This document shows positions 41,448-50,443 of a stretch of 55,633 nt of DNA, in pieces. Numbering within the stretch: the first letter of the stretch is position 1; each line of letters starts with the position of its first letter. A program made the translations under genes and the position numbers. Origin of the DNA: a virus; IMG/VR virus record IMGVR_UViG_3300024239_000352, positions 1 through 55,633 of that record. The stretch is one strand, 5' to 3'. Below the pieces are notes generated by a model that saw only the letters and a list, made by a program, of their open reading frames with translations, was not told the origin of the DNA and ran no database searches.

Positions 41448-44400
41448 CCAACATTCTTAGGCCACCTGCGCAGTTCATCAGCCTTCACTCGCACTCACAT
41501 TTCAGTACTTATGATGGGTTAGGGCAACCATCAGATCACATTGATTTTTGTGTCCAAAATGGATTGTCAGGTTGGTCTCTTACCGACCATGGCAACGGCA
41601 ACGGATTGGCCCATGCTCACGCTCACGCCAAGAAGATCATCAAGTCGAAGGGGCACAAGTTTAGGCAACTCTACGGTGTTGAGTTCTACTTCGTTCCTGA
41701 CTTGGCCGATTGGAAGATCAGGTACGACCTCTCCAAGAAAGAGGACTCGAAGAAGGGCGACGATGAAGAAGAAGCAGGCCTGGTCGTTGAGGACGCTGAT
41801 GAGACACGTTCCGACGGAGATCGATTCGTCGATGTCAACAAGCGTTACCACCTTGTGGTTGTCGCAAAGAACAGTGTAGGTCTTTCCAACCTGTTCACTC
41901 TCGTCAAGAAGAGCTACGTCGACGGTTTCTACAAGTTTCCTCGAATCGACTTCAAACTTCTCAAAGAACACGGCGAAGGCCTTGTTGTCTCGACTGCATG
42001 CGTCGGTGGCTATCCCAGCGGCGTCATCTACAGCGAGTTTGGCGACAAGAAGTTCGCCGAGCTTGATCCTTCGCTGGTCGACGACGAAGTCGTGAGGAAC
42101 AGGATCAGAAACAAGCTGGAGAACGTCGTCGATCGCTTCGTCGATTGTGTTGGACACGAAAACTTCTTCCTGGAGCTTCAGTTCAACAAGCTGCCTGCCC
42201 AGGACCTGACCAACAGGATGATGATCGAGACGGCGGCATCAACGGGTTGTAAGCTTCTTTCCACCGCAGACTCACACTATCCAGAACCTGCCCTGTGGGA
42301 GGCCAGGGAGATCTATCGGCAGCTGCAACCTGGTCGCATGAAGATTGGTGTAGAGCCTAAGCCTCTTCCTAAGTTTGAGGAGCTGAAGTGTGAGCTGTAT
42401 CCGAAGAACGCTCAGCAGATGTGGGACGAATATCTAGGCCGTCGCGAAGCCTATGATTGGTACAAAGGAACAGAAGACGCCGTCCGCACCTCCATGGAGA
42501 ATGGCCACGATATCGCCTGGAACCTTTGTGAGGAGATCTGGTTCGACACTTCGGCCAAGCTTCCTACCTTCGGAACACCTGAAAAATCAGGTTTCAAACA
42601 ACTCGTTGACCTCGTCAAGGAAGGTTTGGTCGCTGAGGGTCTCGACAAGAAGCCTGACTACGTTGCCCGTGCCAAGATGGAGTTGGACGACATCAAGTAC
42701 CTGAAGTCTGAGGACTACTTCTTGACCCTGCAGAAGGTGTTCAAGCTGGCCGAAAATCGAACGTTGCCAGGTTCAGGTCGTGGCTCAGGCGCCGGTTCGC
42801 TTGTCAACTACCTGCTAGGCATTACCCACGTCGATCCCCTCAAGTATGACCTGCTGTGGGAAAGGTTCATGGGGCGGCACAGGGTCGGATATCCCGATAT
42901 CGACACAGACGTCGGTGACCGTGACAAGCTGATCGAAGCAGCCAGAGAAATCTTCGGCAATGACGCTGTCGTCCCGGTTTCCAACTTCAATACCTTGAAG
43001 CTGAAGTCGCTCGTCAAGGACGTCTCCAAGTTTTACGGAGTTCCTTTCGATGAGGTCAACGCTGTCACAGGCCCACTCGAGCGTGAAGTGGAGCAGAAGT
43101 CGCGTGATCCCAACATGGAAAAGTCCATGTTCGTCCTGAAGCACGAGGACTGCATGGAGCACTCCGAGAACTATAGGAACTTCATGGAAAAGTATCCTCA
43201 GGTCGAAGAGAAGATCAGGACGTTATTCATGATGAACCGCTCAGTCGGCCGCCATGCCGGTGGTGTCCTGATCTGTCCTCAGCTCGAGAAGCACATGCCT
43301 CTCATCACTGTTCGAGGTGAGCTTCAGACACCATGGACCGAAGGTGTCAACATTCGAAATCTTGAGGAGAACGGATTCCTCAAGTTCGACTTCCTCGGCA
43401 TCAAGCAGATGAAGATGGTGGAGGATTGCATCGCCCGAATCCTGAAGCGCGAGCTGGGTCGTGAGCCGATCTTCGAAGAGATCAAGAAGTTCTACGATGA
43501 GAAGCTCAACTGTCGATACGTCGAACCGAACGACGACAAGGTCCTGAACCACGTCTATCGCAGCAATCGATGGCCAGGCATCTTCCAGTTCACATCTGAA
43601 GGCGCCCGGAAGTTCTGTCACGAGGTCCAGCCGACATCGATCGAGGACATCGGTGTCGTCACGGCAATCTATCGTCCAGGTCCACTCAAGGCCAACGTTC
43701 ACAAGAAATACGTCGAAGCAAAGAAGGACGCATCCAAGGCACAGTACGATCACCCGACCATCAAGGATGTCCTTGGCACGACCTACGGGTTCATTGCCTT
43801 CCAGGAGCAATTCATGATGTTGGCACAGAAGCTCGCCGGATTCTCACCAGGTGAATCCGACAAGATGCGCAAGACTCTTGTCAAGAAGGACCTGACGTCC
43901 CTTGGCAAGAAGTCCGAAGAGAAAGAGGCATTGGAAAAGAAGTTCATCGATGGCTGCATCACAGTCAGCGGCATGGAAAGGTTCAAGGCGAAGGAGCTGT
44001 TCGACAAGATCGCGTTCTTCTCGTTGTATGGTTTCAACAAGTCCCACGCAATTGCCTACGCAATCGATTCGTACTACGGCGCCTGGTTGATGACCTACTA
44101 TGAGACCGATTGGTTGGCAACATGCCTTCAGTCTGAAAATGCCAACGTTGAAGGCCTGGCATGGATGATCTCCGAGATCAAGCAACTTGGCTACAAGACG
44201 TCGACGCCTGACATCAACCACTCTACGAACGAATGGACGTGGTCCGAGAAGCTTCACGCTTTCGTCCCGCCCCTGTCTTCGCTGAAGGGAGTCGGTGAGT
44301 CAGCCGTCGAGGAGATCATTGCAAATCGTCCATACAAGTCGATCGAGGACATGTTGTGGACGCCGGATGGCGTGTGGCGCCACTCCAAGTTCAACAAGAA

Positions 44401-44965
44401 GGCCATCGATGCCCTGCTGAAGATGGAGGCCTTTGAGTCATTGAGGGATCCTGAAACGTGTATCTGGGGCAACTACAGACAGCTCCACTTTGCAATCGTT
44501 GAAAACATGGATACCATCAAAAAATCCACAAAAAAAGATCCGCTGTCTGGTCAGAAGAAATTCTTTGAATTATTGGAGTCGTCACGAGAGATGCCCGATT
44601 GGACCCGTATTGAGAAGATTGAGAATAAGATTTCTTGCTCCGGCACGATGGACATTAGCATGTGTGTTGAGTATGATATACTGCAACGTTTGCAGAACAA
44701 GGGAATTAGGTCTCTTGACGAGATTGATGGAACAGATATTTACTGGTTTGTCGTAAAGAACTCCATTCCAAAGACGACAAAGAATGGAAAGGCATACCTG
44801 CTGTTGGAGGCATTGAGTCCTTCAGGCAAGGTTTCAAAGATCTTCTGTTGGAAATGGGATGGAGAACGGCAGATTGTGCCTTACACGCTGTGTTTGGCTG
44901 AGGTTTCTAAGTCTGACTTTGGAATGTCCACTACATTTTGGAAATTGAATGAGGTTGATCAATGA
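41444..44965 (+). CDS. dnaE: DNA polymerase III alpha subunit (DnaE) with PHP domain
   Basis: A protein of 1173 residues. The PHP domain (1 to about 300) keeps its metal residues: HSHSHFS, LTDHG, GVEFY, YHLVVV, TACVGG and ADSHY, so proofreading activity is possible. It carries an acidic insert at about 97-125. The polymerase core has PGSGRGSGAGSLVNY and YPDIDTDVGD with Asp485/Asp487, then KFDFLGIKQMKMV and IYRPGPL. The C-terminal about 150 residues, from about nt 44500, switch to less C-rich codons. It is the likely replicative polymerase, which is unusual beside T4-type SSB and helicase. ATGA overlap with the upstream endonuclease. Confidence 0.95.
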   Translation: MTNILRPPAQFISLHSHSHFSTYDGLGQPSDHIDFCVQNGLSGWSLTDHGNGNGLAHAHAHAKKIIKSKGHKFRQLYGVEFYFVPDLADWKIRYDLSKKEDSKKGDDEEEAGLVVEDADETRSDGDRFVDVNKRYHLVVVAKNSVGLSNLFTLVKKSYVDGFYKFPRIDFKLLKEHGEGLVVSTACVGGYPSGVIYSEFGDKKFAELDPSLVDDEVVRNRIRNKLENVVDRFVDCVGHENFFLELQFNKLPAQDLTNRMMIETAASTGCKLLSTADSHYPEPALWEAREIYRQLQPGRMKIGVEPKPLPKFEELKCELYPKNAQQMWDEYLGRREAYDWYKGTEDAVRTSMENGHDIAWNLCEEIWFDTSAKLPTFGTPEKSGFKQLVDLVKEGLVAEGLDKKPDYVARAKMELDDIKYLKSEDYFLTLQKVFKLAENRTLPGSGRGSGAGSLVNYLLGITHVDPLKYDLLWERFMGRHRVGYPDIDTDVGDRDKLIEAAREIFGNDAVVPVSNFNTLKLKSLVKDVSKFYGVPFDEVNAVTGPLEREVEQKSRDPNMEKSMFVLKHEDCMEHSENYRNFMEKYPQVEEKIRTLFMMNRSVGRHAGGVLICPQLEKHMPLITVRGELQTPWTEGVNIRNLEENGFLKFDFLGIKQMKMVEDCIARILKRELGREPIFEEIKKFYDEKLNCRYVEPNDDKVLNHVYRSNRWPGIFQFTSEGARKFCHEVQPTSIEDIGVVTAIYRPGPLKANVHKKYVEAKKDASKAQYDHPTIKDVLGTTYGFIAFQEQFMMLAQKLAGFSPGESDKMRKTLVKKDLTSLGKKSEEKEALEKKFIDGCITVSGMERFKAKELFDKIAFFSLYGFNKSHAIAYAIDSYYGAWLMTYYETDWLATCLQSENANVEGLAWMISEIKQLGYKTSTPDINHSTNEWTWSEKLHAFVPPLSSLKGVGESAVEEIIANRPYKSIEDMLWTPDGVWRHSKFNKKAIDALLKMEAFESLRDPETCIWGNYRQLHFAIVENMDTIKKSTKKDPLSGQKKFFELLESSREMPDWTRIEKIENKISCSGTMDISMCVEYDILQRLQNKGIRSLDEIDGTDIYWFVVKNSIPKTTKNGKAYLLLEALSPSGKVSKIFCWKWDGERQIVPYTLCLAEVSKSDFGMSTTFWKLNEVDQ

Positions 44966-45750
44966 GCAATAATTTTCCTGAGAAAATCGCCGATAGAGAA
45001 AAGTACATCTATGAACAGGTCCTAGCTGGCAATTTTGATGCCGAATGGGTGCCGTTGGAGCACACGGCCGGCGGTAGAACAATAAAGTTCAATGTAATGA
45101 AGGACGCGCTGAAGATTGATGGTGTCAGGGTCAACGTTTCAGCCGAGCTGCAACAAAAGCTGGCTGACGTTTTTGGTGCGTCGCTTTTGACAGCACACAT
45201 CGCCGACTTGATGTTCATCAACGCCGTTCACAGGATTGAACCGTGTCCGATGCAGATTTCTTCGACAGTGGCGTCGATGGTAAAGCACAGCCAAATGGTC
45301 GACACGAAGGTAGGCCAGAATCCAACAGGGCTTGTTGCTTCTCCTGGAAAACACTGGATTCTCGATAAGAAGCTAGATTACAATACTTCTAAATCTTGCA
45401 ACTACGGTTGGCATTTCGTAGGAACAAATTACAAAGGAATTAAAGGACACCCTGCCGCTTCAAAGCAGAACAAGTTGAACGGTGCACCCATATCGGTGAT
45501 TCAGCCAAACGCTTGTGCTCACGACATGAAACATTCTGATTATTCGCAGATCTGTCAGTTAGTTTCACAGATCTGCTGGATTGATGGTGTTGAATACAGG
45601 CTGTCTAACATTTTACAAGATCCTTCCAGATGTGACCTCGTCACCGCAGGCGGACCTTTAATTTACGTTAGACAACCAGGAACTATGCCTATTGTTGGTA
45701 CATCTGTGTTATTTCCTGTTAAGATTACTTCCAATAAAGGAATTGTGTGA
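44962..45750 (+). CDS. Conserved protein of unknown function
   Basis: A protein of 262 residues in an ATGA overlap with dnaE. KYIYEQVLAGNFDAEWVPL, then GASLLTAHIADLMFINA, GKHWILDKKL, YGWHFVG, VIQPNACAHDMKHSDYSQICQ and GPLIYVRQPG. I recall similar sequences as hypothetical proteins in large phages and some bacteria, but cannot name the family. The conserved HD-K-HSDYSQ block could be a catalytic or binding site. No signal peptide. Confidence 0.6.
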   Translation: MSNNFPEKIADREKYIYEQVLAGNFDAEWVPLEHTAGGRTIKFNVMKDALKIDGVRVNVSAELQQKLADVFGASLLTAHIADLMFINAVHRIEPCPMQISSTVASMVKHSQMVDTKVGQNPTGLVASPGKHWILDKKLDYNTSKSCNYGWHFVGTNYKGIKGHPAASKQNKLNGAPISVIQPNACAHDMKHSDYSQICQLVSQICWIDGVEYRLSNILQDPSRCDLVTAGGPLIYVRQPGTMPIVGTSVLFPVKITSNKGIV

Positions 45751-45754
45751 TTAT

Positions 45755-45949
45755 ATGCCGACGTATGAGTATGAGTGCAAGTCATGTAGTCATCAACTTG
45801 AGGCGGAGCAATCGATCAACGATGACCCTCTTGTGACCTGCCCACAATGCCATGCTGATTTCTTGAGAAGATTGATCAGCAGATCTTCGTTTGTGTTGAA
45901 AGGTTCAGGCTGGGCGGCAGACAATTATTCTTCAACGGGTGCAAAATGA
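45755..45949 (+). CDS. FmdB-type zinc-ribbon protein
   Basis: A protein of 64 residues beginning MPTYEYECKSCSHQLE, with a second pair CPQC, and ending FVLKGSGWAADNY, all hallmarks of FmdB zinc-ribbon proteins. Some members regulate transcription; most are uncharacterised. ATG 45755 is set by the family N-terminus. It overlaps the epimerase gene by 4 nt (ATGA). Confidence 0.85.
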   Translation: MPTYEYECKSCSHQLEAEQSINDDPLVTCPQCHADFLRRLISRSSFVLKGSGWAADNYSSTGAK

Positions 45950-46908
45950 GAATACTAGTGACAGGCGGTGCTGGCTTCATTGGAAGCAACTTTGTCAAGA
46001 AGTGTGTCGAAATTAATCATTGCGTCGATGTAGTCGACAATCTTTCGAATGGACATGTCAACTTTGTGCCTAGTTGTTTGAGGCAAGACAACTTTTTTAT
46101 TAGTTCATTTGATTCCGATGGTGTTTTGCAAAGAATTAGAGAAAAAAATTATGATGTTGTTGTTCATCTAGCCGCTGTTCCTCGTGTCAGCTATTCTGTT
46201 GAATATCCATTTGAAACCCATGAAACGAACGTGACTGCGACATTACGTTTATTAGAAGCATGTCGAGGTAACATCAAGAGGTTTGTATTCGCTTCATCTT
46301 CGTCAGTGTACGGCGGCGCCGATGTTTTGCCAACACCTGTTACAGCAAAGAAGGATCCAAAATCACCTTATGCCTTACAGAAGTCTATTGTAGAAGATTA
46401 TTTGAAACTATACAACGATCTTTATGGATTAGATTCTGTTTCTTTACGTTTTTTTAATGTTTTTGGTCCAAATCAGTTAGGCGATTCACCTTATGCGACA
46501 GCAGTGTCTTCATGGCTAAATGCAATTATGCGAGGACAATCAATGAGGTCTGATGGAGATGGTTCACAATCACGTGACATGTGTTACGTTGACAATGTTG
46601 TCGACGCGTGTTTACGTTCATGTGTAGCCAACTCCAGCCTAGGGGCCCTCGCCCTCAACATTGCGTGCGGTGACAGAACGACGAACAAAGAAATCTTGCA
46701 ATATTTATTGAATAAATTTCCTCATGCAAAATATCATGATGCTCCGTGGAGAGCTGGTGATGTCATGCATACCCAGGCAGATATTTCTTTGACAGAAAAC
46801 GTTTTAGGATACAAGCCTCTTGTAAGATTCTGGGAGGGGTTAGACAAGACGATACGATGGCATGAAGAAAATTGGGAAGAAATTTTATCATTATCTGAAA
46901 ACACATAA
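45946..46908 (+). CDS. NAD-dependent sugar epimerase (UDP-glucose 4-epimerase-like)
   Basis: A protein of 320 residues. GGAGFIGSN for NAD binding, HLAAVPRV, SSSSVYGG, Tyr-x3-Lys in SPYALQKSIVE, RFFNVFGP and DGSQSRDMCYVDNV mark an extended SDR epimerase. It would interconvert nucleotide sugars. Together with the decarboxylase-like enzyme at 31758 it suggests that the phage changes glycans or makes a sugar donor. No glycosyltransferase was recognised in the window. Confidence 0.85.
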   Translation: MRILVTGGAGFIGSNFVKKCVEINHCVDVVDNLSNGHVNFVPSCLRQDNFFISSFDSDGVLQRIREKNYDVVVHLAAVPRVSYSVEYPFETHETNVTATLRLLEACRGNIKRFVFASSSSVYGGADVLPTPVTAKKDPKSPYALQKSIVEDYLKLYNDLYGLDSVSLRFFNVFGPNQLGDSPYATAVSSWLNAIMRGQSMRSDGDGSQSRDMCYVDNVVDACLRSCVANSSLGALALNIACGDRTTNKEILQYLLNKFPHAKYHDAPWRAGDVMHTQADISLTENVLGYKPLVRFWEGLDKTIRWHEENWEEILSLSENT

Positions 46909-46916
46909 GAGGTAAC

Positions 46917-47480
46917 ATGAATAATCCTGTTTTTATAATCTACACAGGTCCGATGATGTCAGCGAAGACCACAGGATTGTTGTCTACTGTGGACAGATAC
47001 AAATATCAAGGAAAAAAAGTTATCGTTTTTAAGCCTAACATCGATGACAGGTACAGTGTCAATGAGGTCTGCACCCATAGCGGATGGAAGATGCCTGCCG
47101 TTTGTGTCAAGTCCGGTACAGATATTCTTGAAAAACTTGCCGACATGGACGACACACCTCAGGTCGTTGCCGTCGATGAGGCGTTCATGATTGCTGGAAT
47201 TGCCGATGTTTTAATCTGGTTATACAGGACAGGTTATTCAATCGTCGTATCTTCTCTTGATTTGTCTGCGACAGGTAAACCTTTTCCAGAGGTTGAAAAA
47301 ATGTTGCCTTGGGCAACACATGTCGAAAAAAGAAGCGCAGTTTGTGTCGTCTGTAGCAAAGATGCCTTTTTTACTTACAAGAAACAGATGAACGACAACG
47401 AGATTGAAATAGGCGGATCTGAGCTATATGAACCGAGATGTCTTAGATGCCATCCAATAGTTTTTGAAGCAGGAAAGTAA
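46917..47480 (+). CDS. tdk: Thymidine kinase (TK1 type)
   Basis: A protein of 187 residues. P-loop GPMMSAKTTG (11-20), VFKPNIDDRY, a catalytic-site VAVDEAFM, SSLDLSATGKPF, and a zinc site with CVVC and CLRC. It phosphorylates thymidine to dTMP for salvage. The shape is the family's usual one. It lies 2 nt before the dCMP deaminase gene. Confidence 0.92.
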   Translation: MNNPVFIIYTGPMMSAKTTGLLSTVDRYKYQGKKVIVFKPNIDDRYSVNEVCTHSGWKMPAVCVKSGTDILEKLADMDDTPQVVAVDEAFMIAGIADVLIWLYRTGYSIVVSSLDLSATGKPFPEVEKMLPWATHVEKRSAVCVVCSKDAFFTYKKQMNDNEIEIGGSELYEPRCLRCHPIVFEAGK

Positions 47481-47481
47481 C

Positions 47482-47895
47482 ATGCAAAGACCCAGCTGGT
47501 CTGAGACCTGGATGTCGATTGCAAAAGAAATCTCCAAAAGATCTTATGACCCTCAGCTTCAGGTAGGTGCGATTATTGTCTCAGAGGACAACACAAGAAT
47601 GCTGTCTATCGGCTACAACGGTAATTATAAAGGTGGCCCTAATCAAAGAGAATCAACTGATCCTGGTATGGGTGGTTTAATTCATGCTGAAGTAAATGCG
47701 TTGGTCAAGTGCGATTTTAATTTTTCAAAGAAAAAGCATATGTACATCACGCATTCACCATGCAGAGATTGTGCGAAGCTAATTGTCAATGCTGAAATAG
47801 CAAAAGTTGTGTATGGAATTAAGTACAGGGATCTTTCTGGCCTAGAAATACTTAAGTCTGCAGGCGTCAGTGTATTTAATGCTTTGGAAACATAA
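47482..47895 (+). CDS. dCMP deaminase
   Basis: A protein of 137 residues. Zinc and catalytic residues are His68 and Glu70 in IHAEVNAL and Cys94/Cys97 in SPCRDCAKL. VGAIIV and GYNGNYKGGPN also fit dCMP deaminases, which give dUMP for ThyX. ATG 47482 has AGGAAAG upstream; an earlier in-frame start overlaps tdk. Confidence 0.92.
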   Translation: MQRPSWSETWMSIAKEISKRSYDPQLQVGAIIVSEDNTRMLSIGYNGNYKGGPNQRESTDPGMGGLIHAEVNALVKCDFNFSKKKHMYITHSPCRDCAKLIVNAEIAKVVYGIKYRDLSGLEILKSAGVSVFNALET

Positions 47896-47908
47896 TTAGA
47901 TTGGACCA

Positions 47909-48193
47909 ATGAAAACCATCAAAGATCAAGAGCTCATCAACATGATGCGCGAAGAGTGGACTAGAAAGGTAAAACTTCTTTCCGAATTTACCAATTTGTT
48001 ATTGCAGACGAAGGTTGATGATAAGCTCGTCAATCCTATAGACGATGAGCTTAATGTTGTCAACAAGAAAAGCAAGGTTAAGTACAAGGTAGTTTCAGTA
48101 GGCACCAACTCTGTGGAGCTAGCACCTCCTGAAGGTGGTGAAGTTTTCACGGTGAATGCAGAAGATTTGGAGGATGATTATGGCCTTAAGTGA
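47909..48193 (+). CDS. Small protein, helical N-terminus and beta C-terminus
   Basis: A protein of 94 residues. A charged helix (ELINMMREEWTRKVKLLSEF) is followed by strands that look like a small SH3/Tudor-like barrel (KVKYKVVSVG, SVELAPP, EVFTVNAEDL). No family recognised. It overlaps the SOD gene by 14 nt and carries its Shine-Dalgarno (TTGGAGG). Confidence 0.55.
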   Translation: MKTIKDQELINMMREEWTRKVKLLSEFTNLLLQTKVDDKLVNPIDDELNVVNKKSKVKYKVVSVGTNSVELAPPEGGEVFTVNAEDLEDDYGLK

Positions 48194-48896
48194 CAAAGAG
48201 ATTCTTGATGGGATGCTAAAAGGCATTGTAAAAGATGCCGTCAATAGTTCTGTAAAAAATGCGCAGCTACCCACGCTTGATGAAGCCTATCGTCATGAAC
48301 CAAAACCATTCAAGCAAGTCTCAGAATTAATTTCACAGAAAACAAAAAACTCTCATACCGAATTATACAAGGGATATATCGAATCCTTTAATAAGACGTC
48401 TGCAGAGTTGGATACTGTTGAAAGAGTGGACGTCAACTCCAGGCATTCACAATTTAGATCATTAAAGCTAGATGAGGTATTCAATCTCAATGCAATTTGG
48501 CTGCATGAATTGTATTTTGCCAACTGCTTTGACCCGCATAGCGAAGTAACGATGGATTCGATGTCTTTTCTTAGAATAGAAAGAGATTTTGGATCATTTG
48601 AAGATTGGCAACGTGATTTCATGGCCTGCGCACAGTCTTGTCAAAACGGATGGGCTGTCATGGGTTATCATGCTTTCTTGAAGAAGTATATCAACGTGAT
48701 GATTGACGGACACACCGGCAACATTCCGTTAGGATTTCATCCTATCATTGTCGTTGACATGTGGGAGCATGCATACTTCAGGGATTATCTAACTGACAAG
48801 AAGAGTTATCTTATTTCGCAGATGCGTGAGTTTAATTGGTCGACGATAGAAGATCGCCTAAAGAAGGCAGAGTCTATGGCTGGGGTTCTCAAATGA
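48180..48896 (+). CDS. Iron/manganese superoxide dismutase
   Basis: A protein of 238 residues. All four metal ligands are visible: His59 (KNSHTELYKGY), His109 (NAIWLHELYF), Asp193 and His197 (DMWEHAYF), together with FGSFEDWQRDF and GWAVMGY. The N-terminal about 45 residues and some loops are extra compared with bacterial enzymes. It may detoxify superoxide or be a virion component, as it is overlapped by a tagged protein gene and lies at the start of a putative structural/lysis operon. Start set by TTGGAGG. Confidence 0.85.
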   Translation: MALSDKEILDGMLKGIVKDAVNSSVKNAQLPTLDEAYRHEPKPFKQVSELISQKTKNSHTELYKGYIESFNKTSAELDTVERVDVNSRHSQFRSLKLDEVFNLNAIWLHELYFANCFDPHSEVTMDSMSFLRIERDFGSFEDWQRDFMACAQSCQNGWAVMGYHAFLKKYINVMIDGHTGNIPLGFHPIIVVDMWEHAYFRDYLTDKKSYLISQMREFNWSTIEDRLKKAESMAGVLK

Positions 48897-49468
48897 CAAA
48901 GAAAATTAAACTCAATGAGCTTAAACGTTTAATAGCCTCTGAGGCAAGAAAGATAATATCAGAAGCTAAAAAATCAGAAGAAACGGGTGAGGATTCAGTC
49001 GATGCTCAGATTGACCAATATTTTGCCAATTATGAGTTAGAAGGCAAGAATTCAAAAAACGAGGGCATGGATTTTAGACGTTTTATGCGGCGTTTTTTGA
49101 ATGAGGCTGAAGAAGAGCCTGAAGAAGAGGACAAAGAAGAACCGAAAGAAGAAGAGTCTAAAGAAGAAGAACCTGAGAAGGTTGAGAAAAAGAAGTTGAC
49201 ATCAGACGATATTGATGTTGATTCGTTCGTCGATAGTGTCGTGAGACTAGTGAACAATTACGACGCTCTGCTTGAGGTAAGAAACACTATTTTACGTCGT
49301 GCTGTCAACTTTTTATTAAAGGGTTATGAACCTACCGTTGCAGATTCATTTGAAGAAAGCCTGCTTGATCGCCACGGAATGGAAATAGGAAAAAGCAAGC
49401 AAGAAAAACAGGACGAGGACTTTGTAGCACCGCCAGCTGACAGGGCAGGTGCATCACCAGGCGGATGA
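48893..49468 (+). CDS. Tagged acidic protein, possible internal head or scaffold protein
   Basis: A protein of 191 residues. N-terminal tag IKLNELKRLIASEARKIISEA is followed by an acidic Glu/Lys run (about 77-102, EEEPEEED type) after FMRRFLNEAEEE. A helical domain follows at about 110-165 and the tail ends ASPGG. LNE-A and ISE-A resemble T4 prohead protease sites (Leu/Ile-x-Glu before a small residue). ATGA overlap with the SOD gene. Function unknown; an internal head role is inferred. Confidence 0.6.
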   Translation: MTKKIKLNELKRLIASEARKIISEAKKSEETGEDSVDAQIDQYFANYELEGKNSKNEGMDFRRFMRRFLNEAEEEPEEEDKEEPKEEESKEEEPEKVEKKKLTSDDIDVDSFVDSVVRLVNNYDALLEVRNTILRRAVNFLLKGYEPTVADSFEESLLDRHGMEIGKSKQEKQDEDFVAPPADRAGASPGG

Positions 49469-49773
49469 TGAGACCTGATATATTTGCAGATAAAAAATGT
49501 ATACATGTAAAGCTAAGTAAAGAAGTTCATTCTGCTCTTCGTGCAAAGCTTTTTAAGCACAGCATTTCAATGCAAGACTTGTTTGAGGAATGCGCTCGAT
49601 TGGTCGCAACCGAAACCGTGAAGGGACAAAACATAGTCGAAGCAATCGTTAATAGAAAGATAAAAGAGACCATTGAAGGCCTAAAGAAGAAAAAAGATAA
49701 ATCGTTAGGTGAGCTCGACGCTGACACCCTGTACAGCATGATCAATGGTGACTCTGATTCAAAGGAAGCATGA
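49465..49773 (+). CDS. Ribbon-helix-helix-like protein
   Basis: A protein of 102 residues. KKCIHVKLSKEVHSALRAKLF and SISMQDLFEECARLV form the strand-helix-helix of an Arc/CopG-like DNA-binding fold, then a long charged helical tail. Similar in layout to 39183 but longer. ATGATG gives two possible starts; the upstream gene overlaps by 4 nt. Confidence 0.65.
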   Translation: MMRPDIFADKKCIHVKLSKEVHSALRAKLFKHSISMQDLFEECARLVATETVKGQNIVEAIVNRKIKETIEGLKKKKDKSLGELDADTLYSMINGDSDSKEA

Positions 49774-50051
49774 AAACAGACATCAGATCAATAGTAGAAA
49801 GCATTACTGAAAAGGCGTTGTCAACATCAGCGTCTTTTTTGGCCTTATGTGACGCCGTGCAGAGCATAGCATCTGAATCAAAGAAGATTGCAGAAATGCT
49901 TCTTGCAGTAAATGAAAGAGTCAACAGACACGAAAAAGCTTTGTTTGCAATGTACAGCGTGATTGAAAAAAGCAATCAGAACACGAAGAAAGACAGCATT
50001 GATTTTGCTGATCTCACAAAAGAAAAAAACGCGAGCAGAAAACCTAATTAA
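49770..50051 (+). CDS. Small coiled-coil protein
   Basis: A protein of 93 residues, ATGA overlap. Heptad-like helix throughout (IAEMLLAVNERVNRHEKALFAMYSVIE), polar C-terminus. No family recognised. It lies just before a membrane/coiled-coil gene. Confidence 0.5.
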   Translation: MKTDIRSIVESITEKALSTSASFLALCDAVQSIASESKKIAEMLLAVNERVNRHEKALFAMYSVIEKSNQNTKKDSIDFADLTKEKNASRKPN

Positions 50052-50053
50052 TC

Positions 50054-50443
50054 ATGATTAAATCAATAAAGGATTTCATAAAAAAATATTGGATGATTTT
50101 TCTTGGCTTCTTTGGAGGCTTCGGGGCATTCTTTCTTTTGAGCAGTGAAAAGAAAGAAAAGCCTGTGACAGCCAAGGGTGTCAGAGGATCAGGAAAACAA
50201 TTGTCTGACGACGTGGATGGTGCCATTTCTTCACAAAACCAACAAACGGCCGAAGAGATTAAAAAGCACCAGGCGGCGATGCAGGCATTGAATGAAAAAT
50301 ATGAAGCTTTAAAGCAAAAATTGAATGACGCTGAACAAGCAGAGTGTGATAGGATATTAAAAGACACAAAGAAAAATCCTTTAGCACTTGCTGAAGAGCT
50401 TTCAAAGATAACGGGTGCAAAGATTATTCTTCCAGAGGAATGA
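50054..50443 (+). CDS. Membrane-anchored coiled-coil protein (spanin-like)
   Basis: A protein of 129 residues. A basic N-terminus and one hydrophobic helix (about 12-29, MIFLGFFGGFGAFFLL) are followed by a coiled coil (about 60-105, KKHQAAMQALNEKYEALKQKLND). One N-terminal membrane helix with a long periplasmic coiled coil is the layout of an i-spanin. No lipoprotein o-spanin was identified beside it. It overlaps the next gene (signal peptide) by 4 nt. Confidence 0.5.
   Translation: MIKSIKDFIKKYWMIFLGFFGGFGAFFLLSSEKKEKPVTAKGVRGSGKQLSDDVDGAISSQNQQTAEEIKKHQAAMQALNEKYEALKQKLNDAEQAECDRILKDTKKNPLALAEELSKITGAKIILPEE

Noticed and set aside
41567-42157. A 196-codon open frame on the minus strand within dnaE
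   Set aside because: It lies wholly inside a clearly recognised gene and shows no motif or start signal; it is a shadow of dnaE's codon bias. The same holds for minus frames at 3717-4274, 43241-43810, 36256-36885 and 15960-16340.
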